In this document: in pieces, positions 1 through 9,305 of the stretch
How the letters are laid out: each line of letters starts with the position of its first letter
How positions within the stretch are numbered: position 1 is the stretch's first letter
Assembly (NCBI GenBank): GCA_022508345.1
Contig: JAFLVK010000003.1
Location: 1 to 64,000 of the forward strand
DNA: 64,000 nucleotides
DNA from: Clostridiales bacterium
Lineage (GTDB): Bacteria; Bacillota; Clostridia; Christensenellales; CAG-314
Direction: 5' to 3'
Notes under the pieces: generated by a model
The model's database searches: none
What the model saw: only the letters and a program-made list of their open reading frames with translations
Told to the model about the DNA's origin: nothing
Made by a program: the position numbers and the translations under genes

Positions 1-104
1 GTCGGGCTTCGCCCTCGCCACGCTCGGCTGAACGGACCCGTCCGATTCCAAGAAGTTGATACCCTAAAAAAGAATCGACAGCCACACCATACCCGTTTCA
101 GTAA

Positions 105-178
105 TGGAGCGGGTGATGGGAATCGGACCCACGCGACCAGCTTGGAAGGCTGGGATTCTACCATTGAACTACACCCGC
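105..178 (-). tRNA. tRNA-Gly (anticodon TCC)
   Basis: The minus strand folds into a complete cloverleaf. The acceptor stem is GCGGGTG/CACCCGC, the anticodon stem CCAGC/GCTGG encloses the loop CTTCCAA, and the T-loop reads GTCCGATTC. The anticodon TCC decodes GGA and related glycine codons. The discriminator base is followed by an encoded CCA (105-107), so no CCA addition is needed. It has its own promoter and is transcribed away from the DUF3810 gene. The 104 bases downstream of it to the window edge are relatively GC-rich and hold no gene I can recognise. Confidence 0.95.
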
Positions 179-195
179 ACTTCAACAGCCTCTTT

Positions 196-224
196 ATTAT
201 AGCGTACAAGGCGTAAACTGTCAA
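196..224 (-). promoter_or_regulatory. Sigma-A promoter of tRNA-Gly
   Basis: On the minus strand a consensus -35 TTGACA (219-224) is separated by 17 nt from a consensus -10 TATAAT (196-201). The expected start site lies about 10 nt upstream of the tRNA 5' end at 178, which fits a stable-RNA promoter. Confidence 0.85.
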
Positions 225-263
225 CGGTTTGACATCAATTTTTACAACAAAATTGAACAATAT

Positions 264-1466
264 TTACAGTCTGTTTTCCTTGAATAGCTTGATAAGCAGA
301 TTTTGCGTGGCAGAAAATTTGATAATGTGTACTATTTCGAAACCGTCGTCGTCCTTTTCGCCTGTACCGACGTTTTCACCCGGTTTATTGTAGCTTCCTG
401 TGCCATCTTCCTGCTTGTTAAGCTTCAAATACAGGTCATTGAACCATTCGCCCACTCTGTCAAGTGTGTCGAACTGCCCGTAAAACTTACTGTAGTTTAT
501 TCTTTCTTTTGTGATACCGTCATCAATCATTGAAGACAGCCGCGAATACTCCGAACTGGAATTTGGGTATAGCCCAACAATACCTATTGCCGAATACAAA
601 CACTGCGTCAACGCACCGTATCGCAAATAGGGATTTTCACTTGTAATGCATATATACGACGCCAATAGGTTAGCCTCATATTCGCGCATAACGCCCTTAC
701 CGTGTGCCATCTCATGCGCCAACGTGTGTGGAAAATAAAAATTGTTTACTTCGTATCCATTTACGTTGGCTTCGCCGAATGGAGCGAAAAATACGCCCGT
801 TATGTGCATTTCGCTCATTATTGTCTTGTTGATTATTTTCTTTCCGCGCGGCGTATAGGGCGAAAAATAACTGCTTTCAAGGCGTTTGTACTCAGCCGAA
901 AGCAAGTCGGATATTTCCCTGAACGTGTACGGATACACAATGTTGCCGTCAGCGTCGTGGTTGGTTGCACGGTAGGCTTCGTTAGTTTGATTAACAATTG
1001 CTTCGGCAAGAGCAACGGCTTGCTCAAAGGTGAGATCATCGCCACTGTACTCACTGTACACTTCGTCGGGCAAGCTATCTCTACCGTAAGCAAAGGACGC
1101 GGATGCTGTGTAGATATTTAAAAAAGCAAATACCGAAATGGCAACAATAAGCACTGCGGAAAGCATCGACTGCCACTTGTGTTTTGCAAGAAATACAATT
1201 TCCAACACAATAAACACAACTATGCCCACAATTACCACAATCAAAAATAACTCGTAAAGGCTAAGTGGAATCCAACCAAGTGCATTGCCGAAAGCAAAAA
1301 TCCAAGCACGCGAAAAGGTCCTTGCAAAAAATTCACACACTTTTTGTGAATTTTTCAGCAAGATGAGCACAACGAAAAGTACAACCAGTGCGCCCAGTTC
1401 TATCAAGCGCCTGATATTGGTTCTCCTTGCACTTTTATTTTTGGTTGTGTTATTTGGGTTACTCAA
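264..1466 (-). CDS. DUF3810 family membrane protein with zinc-peptidase-like HExxH motif
   Basis: This 400-residue protein has hydrophobic segments near residues 22-38, 68-88 and 100-120, followed by a soluble domain. That domain carries HEMAHGKG followed by REYEAN, the HExxH...E arrangement seen in the DUF3810 family and in gluzincin-type peptidases. The function of the family is not established; a membrane-bound metallopeptidase facing the outside is an inference. The start is a TTG preceded by GGAG with 7-nt spacing. It follows hemZ on the same strand with a 55-nt gap and is probably the last gene of the recJ-relA-hemZ run. Confidence 0.8.
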   Translation of the reverse strand: MSNPNNTTKNKSARRTNIRRLIELGALVVLFVVLILLKNSQKVCEFFARTFSRAWIFAFGNALGWIPLSLYELFLIVVIVGIVVFIVLEIVFLAKHKWQSMLSAVLIVAISVFAFLNIYTASASFAYGRDSLPDEVYSEYSGDDLTFEQAVALAEAIVNQTNEAYRATNHDADGNIVYPYTFREISDLLSAEYKRLESSYFSPYTPRGKKIINKTIMSEMHITGVFFAPFGEANVNGYEVNNFYFPHTLAHEMAHGKGVMREYEANLLASYICITSENPYLRYGALTQCLYSAIGIVGLYPNSSSEYSRLSSMIDDGITKERINYSKFYGQFDTLDRVGEWFNDLYLKLNKQEDGTGSYNKPGENVGTGEKDDDGFEIVHIIKFSATQNLLIKLFKENRL

Positions 1467-1521
1467 CGCGTATCTCCGTTTTTTTTATATTACTTCTTTA
1501 AACCTTTTTGTATATATTCCA

Positions 1522-2919
1522 TCAACTGAAAAGCTTAAATTTCCTGTCGAGGTAGTCCTGATTACGTTCGATATACGTAATAACATCCTTAGCGTTAGCT
1601 GAGCGTTCAATGCGGTTTTCGCTGCACATTATGCGCTTGGATATTGCATTTGTTCCGCAAGCAAGAATATCGGATATTTCTTCCATGATACCGATATTGT
1701 ACAGACACGGCGTGTTCGGCTTGCAGTACCCCACGTTTTCAAGATTTTCCGCCATGTACTTTTGTCGGTACATATAGTACGGCACGTAACCTGCGTTGTA
1801 AAGCATATCGTGCGAATATTCCACCATTTGGGAAACGTCGTACGCACCTGCGTAATTCTGTTCTTTAAGCACACTGCCATGTTTTAACGCCAGTGTATGC
1901 ACTGTGATATTGTGGGGGGCTAGCGCAATTGCTTGGTCTACACTATGACAAAACATTTCGTATGTTTCGGTGGGCAAGCCCGCAATCAAATCCATATTGA
2001 TTGTAAAGCCGTAGCTCTTAGCCAATTCATATTTATCGTAAATGTCCTGCACAGTATGCCTGCGCCCTATTTCGTCCAATACAGACTGGTTAAATGTTTG
2101 TGGATTTATGGAAATACGGTGCACGCCGTGTTTACGCAATACGTCCAGCTTGTCCTTGTCAATTGTGTCGGGACGGCCAGCCTCTACAGTAAATTCAACG
2201 GGAGCAATGTCTATACATGACATCACTTCATCCAACTGTTTAGCAGTTAGTGACGTAGGCGTTCCTCCGCCAAAGTACACGTTGTTAATACGTATTCCAT
2301 TGGCTTTAGCAAAACTCAACGTCTGGGTTATATCTTGGCACAAAGCCGCAACGTAAGGTTCAACGTATTTTTTTAGACGTTCCAGTTCTCCGCTTGTAAA
2401 GGAACAGTAACTGCAACGGGTTACACAAAACGGTATCCCGACGTACAAATCTGCGCAACCGTCTAAGTGTTGCCGCAAGCTTCCCTGTGTACGAAGTATG
2501 TCTTCTACAAGTTTTGTTTTGCTTTGTGACACGCCCAACAGTTTTGTAAAAGCTTGCTTCCAATCCAAGCCCTCACGCGAAAGCTGGTCGGCTAATTTCG
2601 TAGGACGTATTCCCGTAAGACTGCCCCACGGCATGCTTTTTCCCGTAACGCTTACAAGTAGATTATATGTAGCAATTTTCGCAAAACGCTTACGCAAGCG
2701 AATTGCCTGCAGTTCATCAACACCGACGACATCAACGCTTTGCATTTCCGTTGCACCGTTAAATGATGCTTCGTACTTAAACACCGTCTGTGTAGCATTT
2801 TCCCCCACGCAGATATTTGCAACACTAATGTCGTCACAAAGCTCGACGTCATCAAAAAACAGCTTGACAACGTCGTGTATTTCTGTCGGATATGGAAAAT
2901 TTGTGTACAGCTTTTTCAT
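1522..2919 (-). CDS. hemZ: Coproporphyrinogen dehydrogenase-like radical SAM protein HemZ
   Basis: A 465-residue radical SAM enzyme. The cluster motif CVTRCSYCSF (CxxxCxxC) lies near residue 165, followed by the glycine-rich YFGGGTPTSL motif that contacts SAM. Its length, the roughly 150-residue N-terminal extension, and its place next to relA/spoT all match HemZ of Clostridia and Bacillus, an oxygen-independent coproporphyrinogen III oxidase-like protein. HemN-type activity of HemZ homologues is not always demonstrated, so the substrate is inferred from the family. The ATG has a good ribosome site (AAGGAAG) and lies 16 nt after the relA stop, so the genes are co-transcribed. Confidence 0.9.
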   Translation of the reverse strand: MKKLYTNFPYPTEIHDVVKLFFDDVELCDDISVANICVGENATQTVFKYEASFNGATEMQSVDVVGVDELQAIRLRKRFAKIATYNLLVSVTGKSMPWGSLTGIRPTKLADQLSREGLDWKQAFTKLLGVSQSKTKLVEDILRTQGSLRQHLDGCADLYVGIPFCVTRCSYCSFTSGELERLKKYVEPYVAALCQDITQTLSFAKANGIRINNVYFGGGTPTSLTAKQLDEVMSCIDIAPVEFTVEAGRPDTIDKDKLDVLRKHGVHRISINPQTFNQSVLDEIGRRHTVQDIYDKYELAKSYGFTINMDLIAGLPTETYEMFCHSVDQAIALAPHNITVHTLALKHGSVLKEQNYAGAYDVSQMVEYSHDMLYNAGYVPYYMYRQKYMAENLENVGYCKPNTPCLYNIGIMEEISDILACGTNAISKRIMCSENRIERSANAKDVITYIERNQDYLDRKFKLFS

Positions 2920-2935
2920 TTACTTCCTTTAAGTG

Positions 2936-5125
2936 TTAACCGTGCGTACGGTATACGTTAATAACCGCGGGAATTGTCAACAGCCTGTTCATAAGCTGGT
3001 TTGTTTGTTCGTGGTTGGATATTTCCACAGTGATTGTTGCAACGGCATTACCTTTGCGGTCTCTACGCGCGTTGATTGCCACAAATGACAACCCTTCGTT
3101 AGCAATAACCTTGGTTATATCGGCAAATACGCCGCCCTTGTCCTCAGCAATAATTTCAATAGTTACAGGGAATGTTGTTTTTTCTCCCGTGTTTACCCAT
3201 TCCGCTTTTACAATGCGTTCAGGCTCCATATTTTTCAGTGTTGGGCAATCGGCTCTGTGCACGATTACGCCTCTACCGCGGGATATAAAGCCTACAATTT
3301 CGTCGCCTGGGACAGGTGAGCAACAACGCGAAAAACGCACCAAAAGGTCGTCTACGCCCTTGATTATTACCGAATTTTCCTTGCGCCCTGACTGTTGCTT
3401 TTTGCGAGCGCTTTGTTGCGATCTAAGGCGCTCATATATTGCCTCATTACTGGAAATCAGCTTGACAACAACTTGATTTAACGAAAGACTGCCGTATCCT
3501 ACTGCCGCGTACATTTCGTCAACGCTAGCCAACATGTACCTGTCACAAGCAGCCTGTACCGCTTCCGCAGTCATTAGCTCGGCAGGATTGATTCCGCGGT
3601 GCTTGATTTCCCGCTCTATCATGGCGCGACCTGTGCGAATGTACTCGTCCTTCAGCTCACGCTTGAAAAATTGCCGTATCTTGGACTTAGCGGACGCCGT
3701 CTTTACAATCTTTAGCCAGTCGCGCGACGGGCCCTTGGCGTTGGGGTTGGTCATTACTTCCACCGTGTCGCCGGTGGTAAGAACTGTATCAAGCGGGACT
3801 ATCTTGTTGTTGATCTTGATACCTACGCACTTGTTACCCACCTGGCTGTGGATAAGGTAGGCAAAGTCAAGCCCCGTAGACTCCGCAGGCAAGCTTTTTA
3901 CGTCGCCGTTTGGTGTAAAGACATACACCTCGTTAGTGTTGGAAATATCCCTGCGGATAAGATCCAAAAACTCCGTGCTGTCCTTCAAATCGTCGTCATA
4001 TGAAAGCACCTCTTTAACCCAGCTGAGATTGTCGTCCATCGGCGTTGCGCCCTTGATACCTTCCTTATACTTCCAGTGCGCAGCGATACCGTATTCGGCT
4101 ATCTTATGCATTTCGTGAGTACGAATTTGCACCTCTATTGGGTATGTGTGTTTGTCCGACTCTATGATAACCGTTGTGTGCAACGACTGATACATGTTGG
4201 GCTTGGGAACGGCTATGTAGTCTTTGAATCGTCCTGGCATAGGCTTCCAGCGGGCGTGAATTGCGCCCAAAACGGCATAACAGTCCTTGATGGTGTCAAC
4301 AATCACGCGCACAGCAGTAAGGTCGTAAACCTGATCCAGCGTTTTGTTTTGCTTGCGCATTTTTTTGTAAATTGAGTAAAAGTGTTTGGTTCTGCCGTAT
4401 ATGTCGAAGTCCTCAATATTGGAGGCGCGCAGTTCCTTTTTGACCTCTGCAATGAACGCGTCAACAATCTCTTGACGGGTATTTTTTTTGAGAGCAATGC
4501 CATCGGAAATTTCCTGATAAGCGGCGTTGTCCAAATACTTTAAGCACAAATCTTCCAGCTCGCTCTTGATGGATGAAATACCCAGTCGTCCCGCGATTGG
4601 CGCAAAAATATCCAATGTTTCCTTGGCAATTACCTGCTGCTTTTCCTCAGATAAGTACATCAAGGAACGCATGTTGTGAAGCCTGTCGGCAAGCTTGATG
4701 AGCATAACGCGAACGTCTTTCGCCATGGCAAAAAACATTTTGCGCATGTTTTCCGCCTGCTCCTCTTCCTTGTTGTGGAATTGTATTTTATCCAGCTTCG
4801 TAACGCCTGCAACCAAGTCAGCAATTTCGTTTCCGAACTTTTCACGCAAATCACCGTCGGTGATATAGGTATCCTCAACGGTATCGTGCAGAAGCGCAGC
4901 ACATACGGTTGCAACGTCCAATCCCATGTCAATGAGAATGTCCGCTACAATTACCGGATGCGTAATATACGGGCGTCCGCTTGCACGAAATTGCCCCTGG
5001 TGCGCCTTGGCTGCCACCTCGTAGGCATTTTCTATTTGCCCCACTTCGTACGCATGGTAGTAATGCTTAACCTTTGATAAAAAGTTATTTATGGTTATCT
5101 CTGCTTTTTCCTGTTCAGTATTCAT
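2936..5125 (-). CDS. relA: Bifunctional (p)ppGpp synthetase/hydrolase, RelA/SpoT (Rsh) family
   Basis: This 729-residue protein makes and degrades the stringent-response alarmone. Domains in order are: an HD hydrolase (residues about 40-190, with HPVIVADIL and AALLHDTVEDT, so hydrolase residues appear intact); a synthetase (about 230-360, with GRFKDYIAVPKPNMYQSLHT); a TGS domain (about 395-460, EVYVFTPNGDVKSLP); a helical region; a zinc-finger-like stretch (FSRCCSPVPGD); and a C-terminal ACT domain. This is the usual long Rsh of Firmicutes. recJ ends 10 nt upstream. The apt gene commonly found between recJ and relA in this phylum is absent. Confidence 0.95.
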   Translation of the reverse strand: MNTEQEKAEITINNFLSKVKHYYHAYEVGQIENAYEVAAKAHQGQFRASGRPYITHPVIVADILIDMGLDVATVCAALLHDTVEDTYITDGDLREKFGNEIADLVAGVTKLDKIQFHNKEEEQAENMRKMFFAMAKDVRVMLIKLADRLHNMRSLMYLSEEKQQVIAKETLDIFAPIAGRLGISSIKSELEDLCLKYLDNAAYQEISDGIALKKNTRQEIVDAFIAEVKKELRASNIEDFDIYGRTKHFYSIYKKMRKQNKTLDQVYDLTAVRVIVDTIKDCYAVLGAIHARWKPMPGRFKDYIAVPKPNMYQSLHTTVIIESDKHTYPIEVQIRTHEMHKIAEYGIAAHWKYKEGIKGATPMDDNLSWVKEVLSYDDDLKDSTEFLDLIRRDISNTNEVYVFTPNGDVKSLPAESTGLDFAYLIHSQVGNKCVGIKINNKIVPLDTVLTTGDTVEVMTNPNAKGPSRDWLKIVKTASAKSKIRQFFKRELKDEYIRTGRAMIEREIKHRGINPAELMTAEAVQAACDRYMLASVDEMYAAVGYGSLSLNQVVVKLISSNEAIYERLRSQQSARKKQQSGRKENSVIIKGVDDLLVRFSRCCSPVPGDEIVGFISRGRGVIVHRADCPTLKNMEPERIVKAEWVNTGEKTTFPVTIEIIAEDKGGVFADITKVIANEGLSFVAINARRDRKGNAVATITVEISNHEQTNQLMNRLLTIPAVINVYRTHG

Positions 5126-5134
5126 TGTTCACCG

Positions 5135-7381
5135 CTAAATTTTTTGAAATGCGCGAAATATTGCAGAATTGCCTAGATCCTGCTTTACCGTCGTGTCAAA
5201 TTCCACGCTGTATTTGTCTATTATTTTGACAAGGTTCAATTCTTCAAAAACTCTTAGCGCCACAACGTACTGTGCATAAGACATCTTACTGCTCAGATAC
5301 TTGTCGTAAACGCCCTTTACGCTGTCGAATTTGTCCTTGTGCTTCAACGCTTGATATGCCTTCAAGCAATCTTCGCGTGTTAATTCAAGACTGTACAATT
5401 CCGTATTGGCAGGCGCAACTTCGATATATTTAGTGTTGTTTGGTAAATTCCTCACAATACCTTTGCGCGAAAAGCTCAGTACGTTTTGGTATTTGTCGAA
5501 ACAGTAGTTTTCCACAGGAGAAATAACCACTGTTTTACTTGCTACGCTGTTGTCAAAAAATATGTCGACGTAGTAGTCGGACAAATCGTACTTGTCGCAA
5601 TATGCCAGATATGTTTCGTAATCGTCAAACACTACAGCTACGCTTTCACCTGCCAAAATTTGCTTGACGTCCTTTTCACCGCTGAACACAACATCTGTTG
5701 CGGCAAAATTTTTGAGCAGGTTAAGACGGTAGAACTCGTCGAAACATACCGAATTACACAGGGTAAAATCTTCAATTATTCCGCAGATTTTCTTGGAGTA
5801 GCTGTCAATCTCTAGCGAACAAAGCAAATCCACATTTGCACCGTTGCGAATAAACGGAGCATATACGCCGTATTTGAAAAAGCCCTTTACCTCCAGTCCA
5901 CTGGACAGTGTCGCCGACAGGTGCGCATCATCCTTGCCGAAAGAATTGGCAAATTTCACATTGTCCGTTACACGGCAAATGATTTTGTCCTGAGGTAACA
6001 ACGGTTGCAATTTTTGAGTGATTTCCATCACTTCCATTGCGTCGCAATCTTTGCCAAGCTGTACGTCGTAGTAGAAAACTTTGTCAAATAGCGCACTATC
6101 CATTGCACACAAAGTTTCCGCCATTGCTTTGCGAAAATCGCTTAATTGTTGCTTGTGAACGCTAAACCCAACAGAAGCTTTATGTCCGCCGTATCTCAAA
6201 AGATGTTGTTTACACTTGGTAAAAATTTCAAACAAATCAATGGTTTCGATGCCGCGTGCGGAGCCCACATATTCGTCGCCATCCAAGGTCATGACAATTG
6301 CAGGAAGCTTGTATTTTTCCTTGTAGCGCGCAGCAACTATACCAAGCAAACCGTGTTGCCAGCTGTCGCTGTACAAAAACACCATACGCTCGCGGGTGAT
6401 GGTTTTTACATCGCACATCCCGTCCGACTGAGCAGTAATACTGTCCAGCATCTGCTTGCGCTGTTCATTGAGCTCCAACAGCTTGTTTATTTTTGTAATG
6501 TCTGCTTTGTCGCGACACAGTAGCACGGACAAGGCAACCTGCGGAGAGCCCACCCTGCCTGCGGCGTTGATTTTGGGAGCGATACGCATTGATATGTCAT
6601 TACATGTTGGCTCTACCGAGCAATTTGACTGTTCGGCAAGTTTAATCAGGCTTTTGTGTTTCCAATTGGCTAACCCCAGCCTGACAATAGAACGGTTTTC
6701 GTCCTGCATGGGCATGATGTCGCCAATGGTACCTATACACGCCAAGTCGCTGTACTTTGCAGCTGTGTCGCTGCCCGCTAACGCTTCCACTAGCTTCCAT
6801 GCAACCCCTGCGCCAGCAAGATACGGGAACGGATAGCCAAGCTTGGGGTTTACGCAAATGCAATCGGGCAAAACTTCAGGTAGCTCGTGGTGATCGGTAA
6901 CAATCACTTCTACTCCAAGCTCATTGACAATCCTTTCCACCTCGGTGGCGTTAGATATACCGCAGTCCACCGTTATAACCAAGTCGTAATATTTGTTTTC
7001 AAACGCGCGGATAACATTTTCTGCATGTAAGCCGTACCCCTCATCTCTTGTAGGTATAATAACGTCATTATCCACACCGTTGTCGGAGAAATATAACGAA
7101 AGTATACTTGCTGCAGTAAGACCGTCAGCGTCGTAATCGCCGTAAATGAGAACGCTGCCTCCACACTCAATAACGTAATTTATTGTTTCGACAGCTTGGC
7201 TCATATTTGCCATTTCGAAAGGCGAGTGAAATGTCAGTTGTCCCGCAATATCACCGTAGTTTTCCTCGCTGATTCCGCGTGCAGAAAGAGCTTGCGCGAT
7301 TTCTCGCGAAAACCCTTTACCAACTAGATATTCCACACTGTTTACGTCTTGATAAGGACGCTTTACATATCTACACTTCAT
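5135..7381 (-). CDS. recJ: Single-stranded-DNA-specific exonuclease RecJ
   Basis: About 748 residues. DHH-family motifs are clear: YGDYDADGLTAAS (metal-binding DxD), VTVDCGISN, VTDHHELP (DHH) and a DHHA1-type GGHKASVGFS motif. RecJ degrades single-stranded DNA 5' to 3' in recombination and mismatch repair. The long C-terminal part is typical of Firmicute RecJ. I prefer the ATG at 7381 (MKCRYVKRPY); a TTG at 7399 lies in the same frame but inside a strong hairpin. Neither has a good Shine-Dalgarno, so the start is uncertain. The gene follows the secD-like gene and precedes relA, as in many Clostridia. Confidence 0.92.
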   Translation of the reverse strand: MKCRYVKRPYQDVNSVEYLVGKGFSREIAQALSARGISEENYGDIAGQLTFHSPFEMANMSQAVETINYVIECGGSVLIYGDYDADGLTAASILSLYFSDNGVDNDVIIPTRDEGYGLHAENVIRAFENKYYDLVITVDCGISNATEVERIVNELGVEVIVTDHHELPEVLPDCICVNPKLGYPFPYLAGAGVAWKLVEALAGSDTAAKYSDLACIGTIGDIMPMQDENRSIVRLGLANWKHKSLIKLAEQSNCSVEPTCNDISMRIAPKINAAGRVGSPQVALSVLLCRDKADITKINKLLELNEQRKQMLDSITAQSDGMCDVKTITRERMVFLYSDSWQHGLLGIVAARYKEKYKLPAIVMTLDGDEYVGSARGIETIDLFEIFTKCKQHLLRYGGHKASVGFSVHKQQLSDFRKAMAETLCAMDSALFDKVFYYDVQLGKDCDAMEVMEITQKLQPLLPQDKIICRVTDNVKFANSFGKDDAHLSATLSSGLEVKGFFKYGVYAPFIRNGANVDLLCSLEIDSYSKKICGIIEDFTLCNSVCFDEFYRLNLLKNFAATDVVFSGEKDVKQILAGESVAVVFDDYETYLAYCDKYDLSDYYVDIFFDNSVASKTVVISPVENYCFDKYQNVLSFSRKGIVRNLPNNTKYIEVAPANTELYSLELTREDCLKAYQALKHKDKFDSVKGVYDKYLSSKMSYAQYVVALRVFEELNLVKIIDKYSVEFDTTVKQDLGNSAIFRAFQKI

Positions 7382-7397
7382 TTTATACGGATAGTAC

Positions 7398-7426
7398 AAC
7401 AGCCTTCTAAACTTAGAAGGCTGTTT
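7398..7426. other. Hairpin between secD-like gene and recJ
   Basis: A perfect dyad (AACAGCCTTCTAA / TTAGAAGGCTGTT with 3-nt loop) fills the space between the secD-like stop and the recJ start. There is no clear T-tract on the minus strand, so it may be a weak terminator, an RNA-processing barrier or a block on recJ translation rather than a full stop. Confidence 0.6.
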
Positions 7427-7439
7427 GTAGTTTTAGATG

Positions 7440-8720
7440 TTATTTTCTTGATTTTGCTTTTTTACCGCTCGTCTCATAGAAAGGAGCAATCACCAAAGTG
7501 AACAGTCTGTTCAGACAGAATGTCACAAGGAATGACAGCACTGCGCCGTAAACAAATACGCATCCCAGCGGAGTTGTAACGATACTGGGAATTACCCAAA
7601 GGATAATACCAAGTACAAGCAACGCACCGTGAGCAATGAGAGTTACAAGCATTGTATCCTTGAAGGCTGTGTGCTTAGCCCAAGAGAAGCTTTTGTTTTC
7701 AAGCATAGCGGAACGCATTCTTTCAAATACGTATACCGTGAAGAAAGTCATGAATGCGTAAACAAGAATTGCGCCGATAGCTGCTGCAAGGTTAAATATT
7801 TCAACATGAACAAGACCTGCAAATATTGTAAATATTACCACTGCGCACAGTTGCCAAATCATGGGAACAATGCCCAGAACCTTGTAGCGAACTGCAAAGA
7901 ATGCAAGTGAAGCAAGTACGATAATTCCAAACACAAGCAGATATATCCATGCCAAGCTGTTGGTGTTTTCTACAAGCTTGCCGTCAATTGTCAGCGTTGC
8001 GCCCAATGTATCGGTGTTGATGTAGCTTGCAATAACCTTTGCGTTTTCCTTGCTTTGATTTACATCGGAGTAAGCGTAGGTTATTTGAAGTTCCGAACCG
8101 GTGTAATATACCCATGTGTTTACTTCACCGTCAACTGCGCATGTGTACGGAGTGCTGGTTAACAACTCGTCAGCAGCAATCTTGGCACCTTCGCTGTTGA
8201 GCTTAACTCTGCAGATGTAAAGTGTTGTTTCGCCATTGATGTAGCTTCTTACAGTTGCGCGTTTGAAATGCTCTTGCGAAAGAACTACGCTGTCCTCGGA
8301 GTAAGAGGGTGAGCTGGTATAGCTAGCGCTTAGTATCTCCACCTTGCCGTTTGCGATAACGTGGGAAAGGATGTCCTTTGCGGAAGATTTCGCCTCGTTA
8401 TTGGTTTGCGGAATTTCTACTGTTACTGTACCCTTTTCTTCGTCGTAGTCAACCTTTACACCGTAGTAGCCGTAAGCCTTTCTAAGACGGGCCTTGATGA
8501 TATTTTGTGCATTAAAGCATTCAACGTCATCGTCCAGTTCAACAAGATAATTTGCCGTAACCGTATCGGTTAGCAGATTGCTCTTTTGTATCAAACCAAC
8601 AGGTGAATGATATTCATTGTACTCGCCGACTTCGAAATCGGGAATAAAACTGAAAACGCCTAAAAACAGTACAATCACTGTTACAATAGATAACAACACT
8701 ATTGCTGTAGTTTTAGTCAT
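7440..8720 (-). CDS. Divergent SecD-like protein translocase component
   Basis: 426 residues. TM1 (about 5-27) leads to an outside domain (about 50-250) with SecD P1-like features (AKVIASYINTDTLGATLTI at its end). Five further TM segments (about 256-412) follow, with the SecD landmark VFERMR. Its position next to yajC also indicates SecD, which with SecF uses the proton gradient to help proteins cross the membrane. Two things are odd. The TM4 motif, normally VDANVLIFER, reads TFFTVYVFER (325-334), so the key Asp is Phe326. No secF follows; recJ comes next. A strong Shine-Dalgarno (AGGAGG) precedes the ATG. Family assignment is good, activity uncertain. Confidence 0.75.
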   Translation of the reverse strand: MTKTTAIVLLSIVTVIVLFLGVFSFIPDFEVGEYNEYHSPVGLIQKSNLLTDTVTANYLVELDDDVECFNAQNIIKARLRKAYGYYGVKVDYDEEKGTVTVEIPQTNNEAKSSAKDILSHVIANGKVEILSASYTSSPSYSEDSVVLSQEHFKRATVRSYINGETTLYICRVKLNSEGAKIAADELLTSTPYTCAVDGEVNTWVYYTGSELQITYAYSDVNQSKENAKVIASYINTDTLGATLTIDGKLVENTNSLAWIYLLVFGIIVLASLAFFAVRYKVLGIVPMIWQLCAVVIFTIFAGLVHVEIFNLAAAIGAILVYAFMTFFTVYVFERMRSAMLENKSFSWAKHTAFKDTMLVTLIAHGALLVLGIILWVIPSIVTTPLGCVFVYGAVLSFLVTFCLNRLFTLVIAPFYETSGKKAKSRK

Positions 8721-8758
8721 TGTAAGCCTCCTTGACTTTTGCCTAACTTAACCATTCT

Positions 8759-8787
8759 ATTATAATAGTAGTTAACAAAATAGTCAA
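8759..8787 (-). promoter_or_regulatory. Sigma-A promoter of the secD-like/recJ/relA run
   Basis: Minus-strand -35 TTGACT (8782-8787), 17-nt spacer, -10 TATAAT (8759-8764), about 40 nt upstream of the secD-like ATG. The -10 sits inside the short dyad CTATTATAATAG. Confidence 0.85.
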
Positions 8788-8820
8788 TTATTTTTCAGTT
8801 TTTTTCGACAGTTAAAGTAA

Positions 8821-8849
8821 AAGGGAAACACAAAATTGCGTTTCCCCTT
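8821..8849 (-). terminator. Terminator of the yajC operon
   Basis: Minus-strand hairpin GGGAAACGC / GTGTTTCCC followed by TTTTACTTT, located after the TIGR04086 gene and just before the secD promoter. It separates yajC from secD, which are often co-transcribed in other bacteria. Confidence 0.8.
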
Positions 8850-8873
8850 GAATATAATCTACAAATATTTGTT

Positions 8874-9248
8874 TTATGCGGCTTTGCGGCTCTTAATGAT
8901 GGCTACCACTGCAGCAACTACCAAAGCAATGGCAAGGTCAAGCGCAATTTGTCCGAAATTGAATGCCCCGCCCAAAATTGCAAACAGAACAAAGGACAGC
9001 AACCAGAAGATTACAGCGCCGATAAGCGACTTTAACAAAAACTTTTCGTCCTTGACGGAAATAATAGTACCTAAAGCTACCGCAATAACCTTGAGAACTT
9101 GATTGATAATAGGCAGCGCGCCGTTGCCCATATTGCACAGCTTTGCAATCAAAGCCAACAAAAGCACTCCAATACAGGAGAATACCAATGACAAAATACC
9201 GGCCTTTAACGACTGCAATATTGTTGATTTTGTAACGCTTGCTTCCAT
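8874..9248 (-). CDS. TIGR04086 family small membrane protein
   Basis: This 124-residue protein is nearly all membrane. It has four hydrophobic segments (about 15-38, 45-65, 72-93, 97-118) with a short N-terminus and a basic C-terminus (KSRKAA). Size, topology and position directly after yajC match the TIGR04086/DUF3792 (YrzE-like) family of Clostridia. The function of the family is unknown. A link to the Sec machinery is suggested only by position. The gene starts 57 nt after the yajC stop and is followed by a terminator, so it forms a two-gene operon with yajC. Confidence 0.75.
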   Translation of the reverse strand: MEASVTKSTILQSLKAGILSLVFSCIGVLLLALIAKLCNMGNGALPIINQVLKVIAVALGTIISVKDEKFLLKSLIGAVIFWLLSFVLFAILGGAFNFGQIALDLAIALVVAAVVAIIKSRKAA

Positions 9249-9305
9249 AAAAAAACCTCCGAATAGTACTAAATTCTATTCGGAGATTTTGGTTATTATG
9301 TCAAA

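Noticed and set aside
1-104. GC-rich stretch at the left edge, examined as a second tRNA or gene end
   Set aside because: No cloverleaf could be drawn and no frame with recognisable content; left unassigned.
8804-8812. TTCGACA (0A-box-like) upstream of the secD promoter
   Set aside because: A 7-bp match in an AT-rich spacer with no sporulation link to the gene; similar matches occur inside coding regions in this window.
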